Assembly (NCBI GenBank): GCA_947561395.2
Contig: OX387184.1
Span: forward strand, 9,158,705-9,222,704
DNA length: 64,000 bases
Direction of reading: 5' to 3'
From: Buxus sempervirens
Lineage: Eukaryota; Streptophyta; Magnoliopsida; Buxales; Buxaceae
The position numbers were made by a program, and so were the translations under genes. Of this stretch, positions 13,401-24,755 are shown one piece after another. The notes beneath the pieces were generated by a model. It was not told where the DNA came from. It was given only the letters and a program-made list of their open reading frames with translations, and ran no database searches. Position 1 is the first letter of the stretch. Every line of letters starts with the position of its first letter.

Positions 13401-14758
13401 CAGTGAAACATATATTCATGAATGAAAGAAGCAATATGGCAGACAATATAAATGATGAGATGCAATCCACACTTAGGGTATCTTGGAGATCCTTTTCCTT
13501 GCTGCTGAACATGACACTCTTACCTTTAATTCCATGTTATTTTAATTAGCATTTTGGGTTTAACTAAAGGTTATTAGTGCAACGTTGTGGACTCAAATTG
13601 TATCTATCTTTGTTGCCAAGTCTTACTAGACTTTTGACTGCACATTGTTGGAACTATTATGCATCTAAGAAAATGATCATTGACTATCTAGTAAACAAAA
13701 CTGTAGAAGAAAGGGTTTATGAATGTGCTTTGGCATTGGCTGGAACTTGTTATATTTGTGATGATTTCTTCCCGTTGTGTTCCTATTAGGGGTGGTTGTT
13801 TTATAGCAAGAGCCTTCCCCCTCCCATCTACAATTTCTTGCACTGGTAAATCGGCAAACATTATATTCCAATCAATCTGTAGGATGAACTGAAGATCAGT
13901 AATGGATGCATTGCATAATCAATCCTGAAAAGATAATTGCATTATCATACACAACATTTATAAACAAAGTGCCCCAACATATGAAAACTAATCAAAAACA
14001 TTTTTCAAATACAACGAAATTCTTGTTTGATTTACTTTATTCTGGGTATGGAAGTGTGATAGTTAGCTAGTTCAAAGATAAGGAGGATAGAACATGAAGC
14101 CAAGCCGTGGTACTGGCACCTAGTACTTTATCATCAATTAATCAATTTTTTCTATATATTGAAAAATGATGCATCATCTTTCCATGCATTGTCTACTGTT
14201 GATGCAGCAATTGAGAAGGAAATAAAACCTATATTATTTCGTTTGCAATTTTTCTGTCAAAAAGATTCACTCTGCCGAAATGTTTTCAGAATCGGAGTAG
14301 GACCAATTTCACCCACCAATCTCCTAATACTCTATTATCAATGTAAAAAAATATATATGTAACATACAACAAACAGGTAGTGCACGAACTTTACCGCCTC
14401 ACGGTGTTATCAGCACTAGCGCTGAAGCCTGAAGAATCGTCGTGGAAACAGCAATCAAGGACTGAACCTCCGTGTGTAAACTCTCCTCTCAAGGCATTTG
14501 CAGTCGCATCGTACAATCGAACACTCTAAAACAGCGCAGCAGACATTCAGATCAGAAAAAAGATGGGCAGAATCCGAGACCAATCTGGTAACATTCAAAT
14601 CAGATATTTGGCTACGGCAGAAGTAACTAAGTAAGTACCTTGTCCCACGATGATACGAGTAGATGGTCGCTGTGATTGGAGAAACGAAGATTGGAAATGC
14701 CATCTGAAGGAGGATTAGAGATCTCCCTCCCCGCCACGGGAGGAATGATGGCAGTCAT
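7441..14758 (-). CDS. BUB3: Mitotic checkpoint WD40 protein BUB3, 9 exons, 341 aa
   Basis: BUB3 docks BUB1/BUBR1-type kinases to kinetochores in the spindle assembly checkpoint. Exons, 5' to 3' on the minus strand: 14758-14639, 14525-14395, 12458-12376, 9747-9481, 8852-8777, 8414-8334, 7957-7879, 7782-7682 and 7528-7441. Phases join perfectly to 1026 nt. The protein begins [20 protein letters not shown] and carries WD repeats with landmarks [70 protein letters not shown] and [20 protein letters not shown]. It ends in the plant-typical tail [21 protein letters not shown]. The length equals plant BUB3.1/3.2 (about 340 aa). Introns 2 and 3 are long (1.9 and 2.6 kb), and intron 3 hosts an RTE fragment in antisense. 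A GA microsatellite sits in intron 8 near its donor. Confidence 0.96.
7649..7674. repeat. (GA)n microsatellite in BUB3 intron 8
   Basis: This is a run of about 12 GA units on the + strand, which is (CT)n on the BUB3 sense strand. It begins a few bases beyond the exon 8 donor at 7681-7680. Confidence 0.85.
11742..12184 (+). mobile_element. RTE-clade LINE 3' fragment in BUB3 intron 3
   Basis: A frame from about 11800 reads [17 protein letters not shown] and continues, across stops and frameshifts, as a PREAAVRR-type stretch, [16 protein letters not shown]-like text, then [15 protein letters not shown] and VANPKLAQV. This matches the conserved C-terminus of plant RTE reverse transcriptases. It ends in (TTGA)n at 12163-12182, the short-repeat tail typical of RTE elements, which supports the + orientation and marks the 3' end. 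It lies antisense to BUB3 and is 5'-truncated and dead. Confidence 0.75.
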
Positions 14759-15190
14759 CGTCCCGCTAGTCGCTTGCGAAATTAGGTTTTACCCGGTGCG
14801 ACCCAAGCAGGGATACAGAGTCGCAGAGGGAGTGAGTGTTGTATGGGGAAAGAGACAGGAGTAACGGAAGGAGATGGACTGATGGAGGGAGCTGATTTTG
14901 AAAACTAAAGAGAGAAAGGACTGAATTCGTTAGATTAATCCATCACTTGCGAAAGACGAACGAAGGTTCGAAACTTTCAAATTTGAAAACGATGGACCTG
15001 ATGATTTGGACTTGTTCATATACCGTATAGTTATAGCTCCAATTAATTCCCTAGGTTTTCTAAGTCTGTTAGAAAAATAATTTTAATAATATTTATACTT
15101 ATCCACACTTCAAATAATTGAAATATTTATACTTATCTACAACACTTCAAAATTTTTTTTAATAACTTATGCAAAAAAGTACGAAAAATG
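14759..15190 (-). promoter_or_regulatory. BUB3 promoter region
   Basis: This is sequence upstream of the BUB3 start codon. The first 180 bp are purine-rich on the + strand (pyrimidine-rich on the BUB3 sense strand), as expected for a leader. The region beyond about 15050 is AT-rich. I could not pick out a TATA box or a defined cell-cycle element with confidence. Confidence 0.3.
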
Positions 15191-15390
15191 AATGAGCAAC
15201 CGGGTCGGGCCTTGACAGGCCAACCTTCAAGACGCGTCGTCCAAGCCAGATCCTAATTATTTTGGGCTTAAAATAAATCGGTCCCAATTAGGCCTGTGAG
15301 CCTCGACATCAAGCCCAAATATAGTTTAGACAGATCCGGGCTCATTGGACCTAACAAGCCGGGCCTACTATTGACACCCGACCGTTAACT
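15190..15390. mobile_element. hAT-like non-autonomous fragment (GC-rich subterminal motifs)
   Basis: There is a cluster of gggtcgggcc, gggctta, aagccca, ccgggct and gccgggcc words in both orientations. The right edge reads, on the minus strand, gggtgtcaatagtaggcccg. Such repeated GGGCC/GGCCC motifs beside a GGTGTCAAT-type end are common in plant hAT derivatives. No clear matching left terminal repeat or 8-bp duplication was found, so the limits are approximate. Confidence 0.35.
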
Positions 15391-15401
15391 TTTTGCTGGA
15401 G

Positions 15402-15447
15402 GAGTCACTGATTTTTTTTTTTTGTGTGGTAATAAGAGTTACTGATT
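15402..15447 (-). mobile_element. Ultra-short LINE insertion with target-site duplication
   Basis: The word gagtcactgatt (15402-15413) is repeated as gagttactgatt (15436-15447), one mismatch in 12. Between them is a poly-T run followed by gtgtggtaataa. This is the signature of a nearly fully truncated LINE inserted in minus orientation. Confidence 0.55.
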
Positions 15448-15479
15448 CCTAAAGCTGAAGTGCGTGCTCCGTTGTAACT

Positions 15480-16320
15480 TGAAGACAGACAGACAGACCT
15501 CTCCGTTCGATCTCCGTATCACCTTAAACCAGCGAAATGATCTGCATTCCCACGCAATTCTCTCTCAAAATCTCAAAATTCAGGGAACCCCACATTCTTA
15601 AGCTTTCAATCTCAATTTATTCCTTCCCGTAATTGCACATTCTGTTGCGATGTGGGCTGCAAATGCCGCTAGGTATGCCTTGCTTTCCTCCAGTCTCGAA
15701 GCAATTCATCGGTCATTTTCGTTTTTTCACATTTTTGTTTCCCTTTCTTTCGAGTCAATATCTGCAAATCCATTGGACTTTGGGAAAACAAGCACAGGAA
15801 TCAGTTTTCTTTGACACAATGAATCAGAAGCGAAATAGAGAAGAGGAATAATAGTCGATAGAAGTTACCGTAAGAATATAGAACGGCCTTGTTTTTCGTT
15901 TCATTTATTGAGCTTTTCTAATAGCCTAACTAGGCATCGCATGGAGTGATGGACATATCGAATTCCAATGTATTTTCCATGATTCTAGCTCTTTACTAGC
16001 TATTTTTACAGCATTTTATCATCCTGATTGTTTTTTCTAGGTCGATGTGGAGTTTGCCCCCTTTTTCTGTCATCGTATACCTTTATAGATTTCCTTTTGC
16101 CCTAATGTTTTGACAGAACCACATTTATTGGTGAACCTAAAATGTTTTTTTATTATTTTGTTATTGTTATTTTATTTTATTTCATTTCGTAATAAATTAA
16201 TAATGTTCTGTAACTTTCCCCCACTGTGTAAAAACTAACACAAGGGGAGGATTCAGGCAACCGAGCTTGATTGTTTTGTGTACAATCATAAAATATGTGT
16301 GGCAACTCTGCGAGATGTAA
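15480..16320 (+). other. Possible 5' end of an unrecognised transcript or gene remnant
   Basis: A leader-like stretch (a gaca repeat at 15484-15498, then CT-rich sequence) precedes an ATG at 15650. That frame reads MWAANAAR and can be cut by a GTATGC donor right after. A second exon-like piece at about 16255-16318 is flanked by CAG and GTAAGC and reads ATELDCFVYNHKICVATLRD in one frame. I do not recognise the protein and could not connect a full gene. It could be a lost gene, a long non-coding RNA or chance. Confidence 0.25.
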
Positions 16321-19300
16321 GCTCTATATATCTTCTTTGTCATTATTGTTTTTTCTTTGGCATCCTTTGTTCAGTGATATCACTAGGTATAATTTGGATG
16401 TACCTGATTGCATTATGTACCTTCTACAATAATAAGATTCAATAACCTGTTTAGGGAAAAAAATGAATGGCAAGGGAGGCAGAAGAAACAAAGACATTGA
16501 GCCAATGGCGTACCTAAACACCAAGGTTTTAATCATGCCATGGTACAATCACTGAAGAAGTAAACTAAATTAGGTGGGGATACTCTTTGTTACCTTGAAC
16601 GTTTGGCAATTCTTATGTGTGACTAGACAAAGTTATTTAGTTTATTTTCCCAGATACTTGAAATTTTCAAGATTGTGTTAAGATTGCATGTGATAACCTG
16701 TTGCTTGAACTTGACACACCATTTGTTCCTTAATTTCCGAAACCATTTTTCATGAAAGAAAAATATTGATGCATTTTCAACTTTAAGTCTCTTTGACCAT
16801 AAATGAAAAAATAGAACAATTACTGGAAAGTTAAGTATTAATTGTATGGAGTCTGCTTATTAGGGATTTCTCTAGAGTGGCAATCAAATATGGCCAGATT
16901 GGCGCTTTATTCTCCTTCAACAGTTCAGAGTTTTGAGGGTATGGATTCCAACCAGTGAGGGTGTCATTAAGCTCAATGGTGATGGGGCTTAAAGGCCAAC
17001 CAAAGATTATCAGGGTTTAGTTGTTTTTAGGGATCATTATGACATCATACTTCACTTGGTTCTTCTTTCTTGGCTTGTTTAGGTACTTGTTTTGTACATA
17101 TGTTCCCCTTTTCCAACGACTCTTCATTAAAAGAACAACAGAAAAGAAAGTACAAATCAAGTGCTCTGGGGGTGAGGACTCAGATTCTCTCTCTTTTATC
17201 AACCAACAAAGGATTTTTACTAAGAAAATAAACAAAACTTGGTACAAAGATTTATAATGAAAGTCTATACTTACAAGGGATGGCACGATGAATTTGTTTT
17301 CCAGAAAAATTACCTGCTGTATCAATAGCCTACTTTCAGCAATCTATGCAAGGCAGGTAAAAACAGCAGGCTTCATTCTGGTTTTCATGGACCATTCTTA
17401 GATCATCCTTTGCTTTTGGATTTGGAAGGTTCAGAACTTTTGCAGCTTTCATCTTGTGAAGTATCAGCAACAATTGACTTAGAATCCTAACCAAATTTGT
17501 TTCAAATGGGCATTGGAATGCTTCATTCATTTCAATCACGGAGCATTCCTGTAATGAGATTGGGTTCTTGAGGAACGTTCTTTAAAATTTAATTCTGGTA
17601 TTTCTGTCATCAAGTTTTTGTAATACCCAGAAATGTGACAAAAAATTAATCATTCATTCTTGCATTTTGGAACCCCCAGAGAAGTTCCCCATGTCATCAC
17701 TCTTTTCAGCAATGAATTCTTGCCCATGCTGACCTGAAGACCCAAGTTACTTCCATATTTCAAATTCACCTCTTACTTCAGATATATTTTCTTCGTCTCT
17801 GATTCACAGTGAAAAAAAAAAAGGGGTCGTGTTCCTTTGTATTGGTTATTAATTAGTATCTTTACTGTGATCTGTGATATAATTTATATTGATAGTGTCC
17901 TATTGCAGATAATTTGGTAACAAAAAAAAAAAAAAAAAATCATTAGCATATAGCAGAATGTATGGACTTTCAGTGCTTAATTAGTTTAAGCTGGGCCAGC
18001 TATTTTTCTTGTACTGAAGAAGCTAGTTCAGTAGATGTAGCTCGTGCCCAAGTTTCTTTGACATATGCATATGATCATGCACTTCAATGGCTGTATAATT
18101 ATTAAGTTAAAGCATTGACATGTCTTGTTAATTTGGGAGCATACTTACTCAGAATGGATAAGATACAGAGAATATGATTGCCCTCCAACATGCTTGTGTC
18201 AGGTTGTGCTTGGGGAAGGAATTGCTTCTCAAACAACTCAATTAGGATGCCTGCAAATGTGATCTGTCACTCTCTTTCACTGCCTCTTACATTCAGGTCA
18301 TGTCTTCTTTGGAAAGAAATATGTTAAGTTCATGACACTCAATATCTACCTTTCTGCTCAATGCCATATATCATGCACGTCAATTGCTTTTTTATGCAAA
18401 TTAAAAGTTTTCCTGCACAGACCATACCAAATGTTTACGTATCCTTTATATTCCACGCAGGTAAGACTTAATTATGAAGGCTATCCATGTCCATTTGATT
18501 TGATTTTTCCATTTTTACTGGAGGAGGAATGAAAGTGGCGTCTTGCAACTCATATATATGCATAATTCTGGAGAAACGCATCTCAGTAAGCAGACTGACA
18601 TGCTGGGGTAAATTTCTGATGCTTGCAAAACTTTTTTTTGGGGGGGTTTTATAGAAAAATAAAAATTAATTCATTAGAAAGTAAGGAAAGTACAGAAAGA
18701 GAGGGGAAGCAGGAATCCTTACACAGATCTCACATAATCAACCCTACCCCACTATAATCATAGAGCAATCTTTTTTATTGGTATCAGAATATTCAGAAAA
18801 TATGCTACTCAAACTAATTAAGTGAAACCCTATTTTTTTCATGGCATGCACATAGTCTTCTCATATCCTCCTTCTATTCCTCTGTTTCCCACAGTCCCCA
18901 TCATGTCTCAAAAGTGAATAAAACTCTACGGGGGGTTCCTTCTGTTGAAAACTTGAAAGAATTGAAGAGTCTACATACACAAGCAAAATAATTACATAAT
19001 CTACTCTCTTGTTTGCTCTTTTAAGTGTGGAACAAGTTGTTTGGTCTTATATAATATACTAAATTGCATTTTTCTGATGCAAAACTCAAATTTGCATCAT
19101 GGTGGATGGACAAGAATAAACAGTAGCTACTTCCTTGGTTTACAGATGTCTGTTTTATTGGCCTAGCTACCATAATTTTTTTCTTCAAAATATTGGATGG
19201 CTAGGATGATCCCTTGGATTCAAATTTTAGCCTAGAACATCCCCTTGGGACCCATTGAACGGGAGACTGCCAAACTTTATGTACTTAATGGTAAATGTAG

Positions 19301-19900
19301 ATCACATTAGGTGTCAACAACCTACGCAAGTATGTTGGTAATACCCACCAACCCAGACTACCAAACAGACTTAGTAGAAGTGGTGGTGATAGCCCGCTAG
19401 ACGGTGAACAGCAGAAATAATCATTCAAATTGATGTCTGAAGTTGGATGGGAGGGCAATTTTCTCCTGTGGACTCTTCTGGCTACTTGCATCTGTTCATT
19501 CTGATCTGCTTTCTCTTGTGTGGACCTTTTTGTACTATGTTGTAAAACATGGGAGTCATCTTCTGTTGCCATAACAAATTTGATTTGAAAATCTTATTTA
19601 AGCCCTTTAGCTCAAATCTCAACTCTTTTTGTTTATAATATTGAGTTGAATTCCATAAGCTAAAATTAACCTTTTGGATTGGAATTTTTTAATTATTTAT
19701 TACTTGTAAAGTTCGGCACCTTAGGTGTTTGGGATAGTGCGACTTGATTGATCTGATTGGGAAGATCACATTGGACATTTTAGTCCTCTGTAATGGCTGG
19801 ATCATCTATAGCAAAGATCCCTTTACAGCCCTACAACAAGGTAGGGACACTTGGTTTCTAACATCCTTAAAATCAAAATTCTATCTGAATAGCAGAGATT
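16321..19900. other. Gene-poor AT-rich intergenic region
   Basis: I see no supported gene here. Two open frames were weighed: 19285-19572 on the minus strand (95 codons, starting MATEDDSHVLQHSTKR) and a + frame reading VRLNYEGYPCPFDLIF after a CAG at 18461. Neither has a recognisable family. Poly-A/T tracts occur at 17811-17821, 17923-17939 and 18631-18648. Confidence 0.4.
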
Positions 19901-19919
19901 AAGCCTCACATTATTCAGC

Positions 19920-20339
19920 AGTTTTTGGTTCCGAATTCGAAACCAAATTTATAAATTGTATCTGAATTCGAAATTCGACTGAGTAAATAACCGAAATCCG
20001 AATTCGATCCGAATTAAATCCGATTTGAACTTAAAACTCAAAAGTCAAGTTTAACTATTAAAGCAAATTTTAATTATCAAAACTAATGAGCCATATAAAT
20101 ATTAAAGCAAGACATGAATAAAGATGGTTCAACCATGGTTTATACAAAGTTTACTAATGGTTTAATGAAAAGTATATGTTGATTTCGGTTCGGATCCTAT
20201 TCGAATCGGATATGGATATATTCAAATTTGGATCCAAAATCTTATATACGTATTGGAACCACGGATCTATATCTCATATCCAAATTCGAGATTTTCAGGT
20301 CGGATTCGGATATATATATCTGATCCATTGCTAGCTCTA
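19920..20339. mobile_element. hAT-like terminal region with CCGAATTCGA-type subterminal repeats
   Basis: The segment is packed with gaattcga, atccgaattcg, cggatatgg and tcggattcgg words in both orientations. The right end, read on the minus strand from 20339, is tagagctagcaatggatcag, which resembles a common plant hAT terminus followed by subterminal repeats. I could not find the matching left end, so this is probably a deleted or degenerate copy. Confidence 0.4.
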
Positions 20340-21780
20340 CCCACATCCCATAAAAGAAAGATTCACAGTTGCCTGTAGTTTAATCATGTTATTGTTAATC
20401 TAATCCACCCATCTACTCATAACCATCCAATTAAATCAGTCTTGGGTACCTCCCCCAATTGATCAACTCCCTTCACCAAATAAATTAGTATTTTACTTAG
20501 CAATTATTGATCAATTAGGCTCCATTTTTCGCGGAGATCAATGTGGTTTTTATGGGGACCATTTGGCCTAAAATTTTTTGAATCGGTGCACTAATAAACC
20601 GTGTGATATAACTCTACTTTGACAAGTTCTAGAAAGTAGGCCATCCATCTATCCATCCACATATAATACAACACATGCCCCTTAAATATTAAAGGCATGC
20701 TTGAAACCCAGAAGGCATACGTTTAACTTCAACCCAGAAGGCATACTTGATATTGTCAACCAATACGCAGTTTTCAACTCTCCCAACATATTTTAATCTC
20801 CATGTCTCTAATTAACCCACATGCTCGCATCACTCCCGTTGCTTTCCCATTTATGAGGGAGCTCTAAGCATGGAATTCTCATCTTCTTCACTGCTTAATT
20901 TGCACTCTAGGCAGACAATGATTGGTCCCTCCTCTTTAAGTACCTGATCATTATTAAGTAATCTACCTTCCATATTCTATTGGAACGCTTCTGAATGGTC
21001 GAAGATAATAAGGATAGCTGGCTACAGTCGTCTGAGTCTATATGATAATACTGTTCCAAAAGTCCACCATCCGTAGGAGCTTAAGCGTCCAATTAAATCA
21101 ATAACCGTGGTCTCTTAACAATTTTTTTCATGTCTTATGATATTCCTTACTGTATAGTTAATATTATTCATTTGTGTTATATGCATAGAGACATAAAACA
21201 CATGATGAGTTGAGACGGAGGAATTAATACTTCGTTTTAATAACCCTAGATATTAATATGCTTTTCAATGAACTTATATGTTATTTATGCTTCGTTGTGG
21301 TTTTACTTCCATTATATAAATGGAAGGGATAATTATAGGTGAGGGACTTGACTTCTTAATTTGATAATCGAGATTAGGTTGGTAAAGAGAGGCTAACTAA
21401 GGTTTCTTTACGCATGTTATCCCGTTTGTCAAATACTTTTTATTCCTTAACAAGTTTTTTTATCCCCAAAAACAAAGAAAAAAATCATCGCTTTCAGCCG
21501 TCCCGTTACAGAGGAACATGTATAAACGGACTTTATATGTCATAAGTCAAACGGGAATTTCTACGCCACATTTTGGCGATTTGTAATGAATTTTAGGCTA
21601 TCATGTGTCATCCTTTTTTTTTTTTTTTTTAATCTTTTTGTTGAAAGTTGTTAGCTAAATTGCTAAGTCGTATTGCCTACATCTTGGCGATTTAGCACGT
21701 GTATTTTGTAAAAATAAAAAATAAACAATTGTCCTACACACAAATAAGTGCGTCCAACATATAAATCCATGTGTCCAAAA
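20340..21780. other. AT-rich intergenic sequence
   Basis: No gene is visible. There is a short duplication of (g/c)aacccagaaggcata near 20704-20745 and a poly-T run at 21614-21630. The rest looks like unconstrained spacer. Confidence 0.4.
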
Positions 21781-21782
21781 TT

Positions 21783-21814
21783 GCACTTAGCTAAATCACA
21801 TTTTAGCTAAGTGC
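21783..21814. repeat. Perfect 13-bp stem, 6-nt loop hairpin
   Basis: The arm gcacttagctaaa is followed by the loop tcacat and then the exact reverse complement tttagctaagtgc. Flanking direct repeats (aacatataaat followed by tcat or ccat, upstream near 21758 and downstream near 21816) suggest the centre of a small fold-back element. Confidence 0.7.
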
Positions 21815-21892
21815 TAACATATAAATTCATATATAAAAAATTGACTATATATAATGGGGTAATGTTTGGCATGTATGTTTGGCAAGTAAATT

Positions 21893-22088
21893 AGTGTTTG
21901 TGTGTATGTGTGCGTGTGCGTGCATACGTGTGTGTGCGTATGCGTGCGTGTGTGCGGGTGTGTGTATGTGTGGGTTGGTGTGTGTGTGTGTGCGCGTATG
22001 TGTGTATGTGCGCGTGTATGTATGGGTGTGTGCATGTGTGTGTGTGCGTATGTGTGTGAGTGTGCGTGTGCGTGTGCGTCTGTGTCTG
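21893..22088. repeat. About 195-bp alternating TG/CG/TA microsatellite
   Basis: The tract is a long imperfect run of tg, cg and ta dinucleotides, so purines and pyrimidines alternate almost without break. It opens frames on both strands that encode only C/V/R or H/T strings and are not genes. A G run follows at 22136-22151. Alternating tracts of this kind favour left-handed Z-DNA under supercoiling. Confidence 0.9.
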
Positions 22089-22624
22089 TTCCTGTATTAG
22101 TAATACTAACACAACCTGAACAATTCCCTTTTTTTTGGGGGGGGGGGGGGGTTGTTGTCCAATGTAATCCCCTTTAAGAACCTCAGTAAAGCTGTGTCTT
22201 TCCATGAACGTGAACAAATATCAGGAGCTAATACATTATACATCTACGGCTTTGTTATCCTCCTTGTATAAATGCCTGCTTGTTAAATATTCGAAAAATT
22301 ACAGACATCAAAGTCTTTTGACACCATGAGAGATCAGATCAAAGAGGTATTTTCTAGTTGTTCACCATGAAATTACACATGGCGCTTGGTTCAATTTCCA
22401 CTTCTACTCTTCTGGCTCCTAAAAGCTCTTGAAAATTTGAGGCCTTCTGGCATGCCCAAGGCTGGGTTAACCGATGAAGCCACAAAAGTCACGTACCACT
22501 GATCGCTATAGAATTTAGAAAACAACTGAATGACAAAAAGGTTTGAATCATTTTTCTGCTTTCGCATGAGAAATTATTTAAACATAATTTGTAATAAAGG
22601 GTAATGAAACCTGTGATGAGTTCA

Positions 22625-22663
22625 TCACCTGATTTTTATTATTATTATTATTATTATTAATTA
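22625..22663. repeat. (ATT)n microsatellite
   Basis: This is a run of about eight to nine ATT units followed by AATT steps in the spacer upstream of the RSL gene. Confidence 0.8.
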
Positions 22664-22741
22664 ATTATCTTTATAAGACTTTTGTTTTTTGTATTTTTCT
22701 CTTTCCTCCCACCTTATGTTTCATAAAAGTTACCTGTGGAA

Positions 22742-22952
22742 TGAAATCCTCTGCCATGTCCCCCTAAAATGCTCCCTTATGTGGCCATGAGATGCAGCCA
22801 TGTGGGCCATCTCAGGGCCAGTGTTTTTTTTATATGTTATAAGTATATCAAGTGGGCCCCGCATGAAAAAAAAGTGACCATGAGATGCTCTACATGCAGC
22901 ATCTCACGGGCACATCAGGGAGCATCTCAGGGGACATGACAGACGATTTCAA
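22742..22952. mobile_element. MITE-like fold-back element, about 211 bp
   Basis: The left arm reads tgaaatcctctgccatgtcc and continues ccctaaaatgctccctta. The right arm, reverse-complemented from 22952, reads tgaaatcgtctgtcatgtcc and continues cctgagatgctccctgat. The arms match over roughly 55 bp with scattered mismatches, and internal copies of gagatgc(t/a)g also pair. There is no coding capacity. The family is not assigned and the target-site duplication is unclear. Confidence 0.65.
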
Positions 22953-23010
22953 CTCGCGACAAACATGTGTCAATTGTAGGACGTACTAACGCCGAAATAT
23001 GTTAGTCAAA

Positions 23011-24632
23011 GAAACATTTAGCCACCTGTCAGTAACCACGTGATCTGCCGAGACTGAGAGAGGTTCGCCCTCGTGAAGCGGTCTCTAAACGAACGCGAGA
23101 CACGCTGCGGCAGACGATTTCCTCCCGCGAGGACCGTTGGACAGAGTATTAAGATTTTTATTCCCTTCGTTTGGGCCTCCGAGTTCTGGGGATTTAATTT
23201 TTGCAGAGGATCGTGCAATGGCCGGCCTTACCTTCATAGGATATCAAGGCCTCATGGAACTTTCTTCAATCATTGAGGAGTTAAGAACACCAAAGATGAA
23301 GTGGCATAAACAAATATTTCAAAACGAAAGAAAAAAGGAAAGAAAGTTTCAAATTTTCAATCTTCTCACGCGTACCATGGATTAGGGACCGTGAGAATCG
23401 CCGGAATCTCAGGTGGGACCATGGGAGTTTGGTTGAGAAGACTCATTCATCTGAACCATCTGTGCTTTAGTCAGGTATTCCGATTCATTCATCTGCGTTT
23501 TTGGGAAAATCTAGGGTTTTTGTTTTCGTGGGTTTGGGTTCCTCCTGATATTTGATTAATCTCAGTTTCGGATCTTACAGCTGGGTTTTGCTGTTCTGGT
23601 TGATATCCCTTTATTATATAAGAACTTTGAACTTATCAGAGTTCTGCATTGTTTGTTTATTTGGCGCCTGTTACCCATACCTAACTTTTCAACGGAACTT
23701 GCGAGAGTTAACAATCTTATTGAAGAGTCTGTACTGTACAGTGCATGAAGTACTCCCATTTTGACTTTCAAACGATAATATATTCTTGTTGGTAACTACC
23801 ATGAGCCATTGGAACATGGTTTGATTATCTACTAATCACCTGTTTAATGGGTTACTGGATGGATATGGTCTGAGAAGCATTACGTCTGGTTGTATGTGCA
23901 CATTTGATTCCCCTACCTGGAGGATCAACACTTCAGCTGGATCATCCGACCCAGGTCATTAACTGGGTTGTGCACATTCTACTGTTTTCTACTTGGTTCT
24001 CTGGACAATTTTTAGTCCGAAAATAGTTAACACAAAGGGTTTTCTATCAAATGAGTATTTTATTCTGAGTAACAGATGTTAGCTTTAGGCCGTATTGAGG
24101 GGACAAGAATCAGAGGCAGCGTATGTGCTGTCTGGTTCTGGGTAGTTCTACGAAGTTCGGAGTCATCTCCACGATCCTGCCGCCCTTCTGCACATTTTCA
24201 TTATTTCTCGAACTCATTCTGTTAATCATACTCAGGAAGACCCTCACGTTCTACCAATGGCCACAATTTGACTCTTCTCCTTCTGTCACTCTCATTGCCT
24301 AGCTAAATGGCCATTGATCATCAGTTAGTTAATCATGTTTAATCCTCTTTTAATGATTGCATGAACCCTTAATTATTCTGACTCTCTGCGTATGTTTGTT
24401 TTAAGCAAGTACAAGACCTTTAAGACCCTTTAAATTTTATGTTATTTTAGTACATCATTGCCTGAAATTGGTCCCACTCTGAGTTGTAATTTGCTCCGTG
24501 TCGGACCCACTGGGGACTGGGACAATCGCTTTCAGAGTATTGGGACCTACCCTGTCAATAATATGAATTAAGAATCCAAATATTATTTATAATATTGAAG
24601 TCAACACTGCAACATTCTTAGCAGTTATAGGG
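23011..24632 (+). promoter_or_regulatory. Upstream region of the RSL bHLH gene
   Basis: A CACGTG G-box lies at 23037-23042. A 55-codon frame from 23218 starts MAGLTFIGYQGLMELSSI and is not recognised. An ATG at 23421 opens the short frame MGVWLRRLIHLNHLCFSQ, which ends at a possible donor (gtattc, about 23476). With the acceptor ttttcctcag at 24657-24666 this could be a 5' leader intron. The TATA box at 24633 argues equally for a promoter close to the ATG, and I cannot decide between them. Confidence 0.35.
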
Positions 24633-24640
24633 TATAAATA
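24633..24640 (+). promoter_or_regulatory. TATA box of the RSL bHLH gene
   Basis: TATAAATA lies 116 bp before the chosen start codon, which fits a transcription start near 24665 and a leader of about 90 nt. Confidence 0.5.
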
Positions 24641-24755
24641 TTTCTCTGTGCTTTGTTTTCCTCAGGCATAGAGCTAATTGGGTTTCTAGACAGTTAACAG
24701 TTGAGAAACTCAAGCACTTTTCTTTCTCTTGTATTCTTCCAACTGCAAAAGGAAT

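Noticed and set aside
19285-19572. Minus-strand 95-codon frame starting MATEDDSHVLQHSTKR
   Set aside because: The hydrophilic first half looks protein-like, but I find no related family, no promoter and no splice partner. The second half is low complexity.
21814-22217. Frames encoding Cys/Val- or His/Thr-rich peptides
   Set aside because: They are translations of an alternating TG/CG microsatellite.
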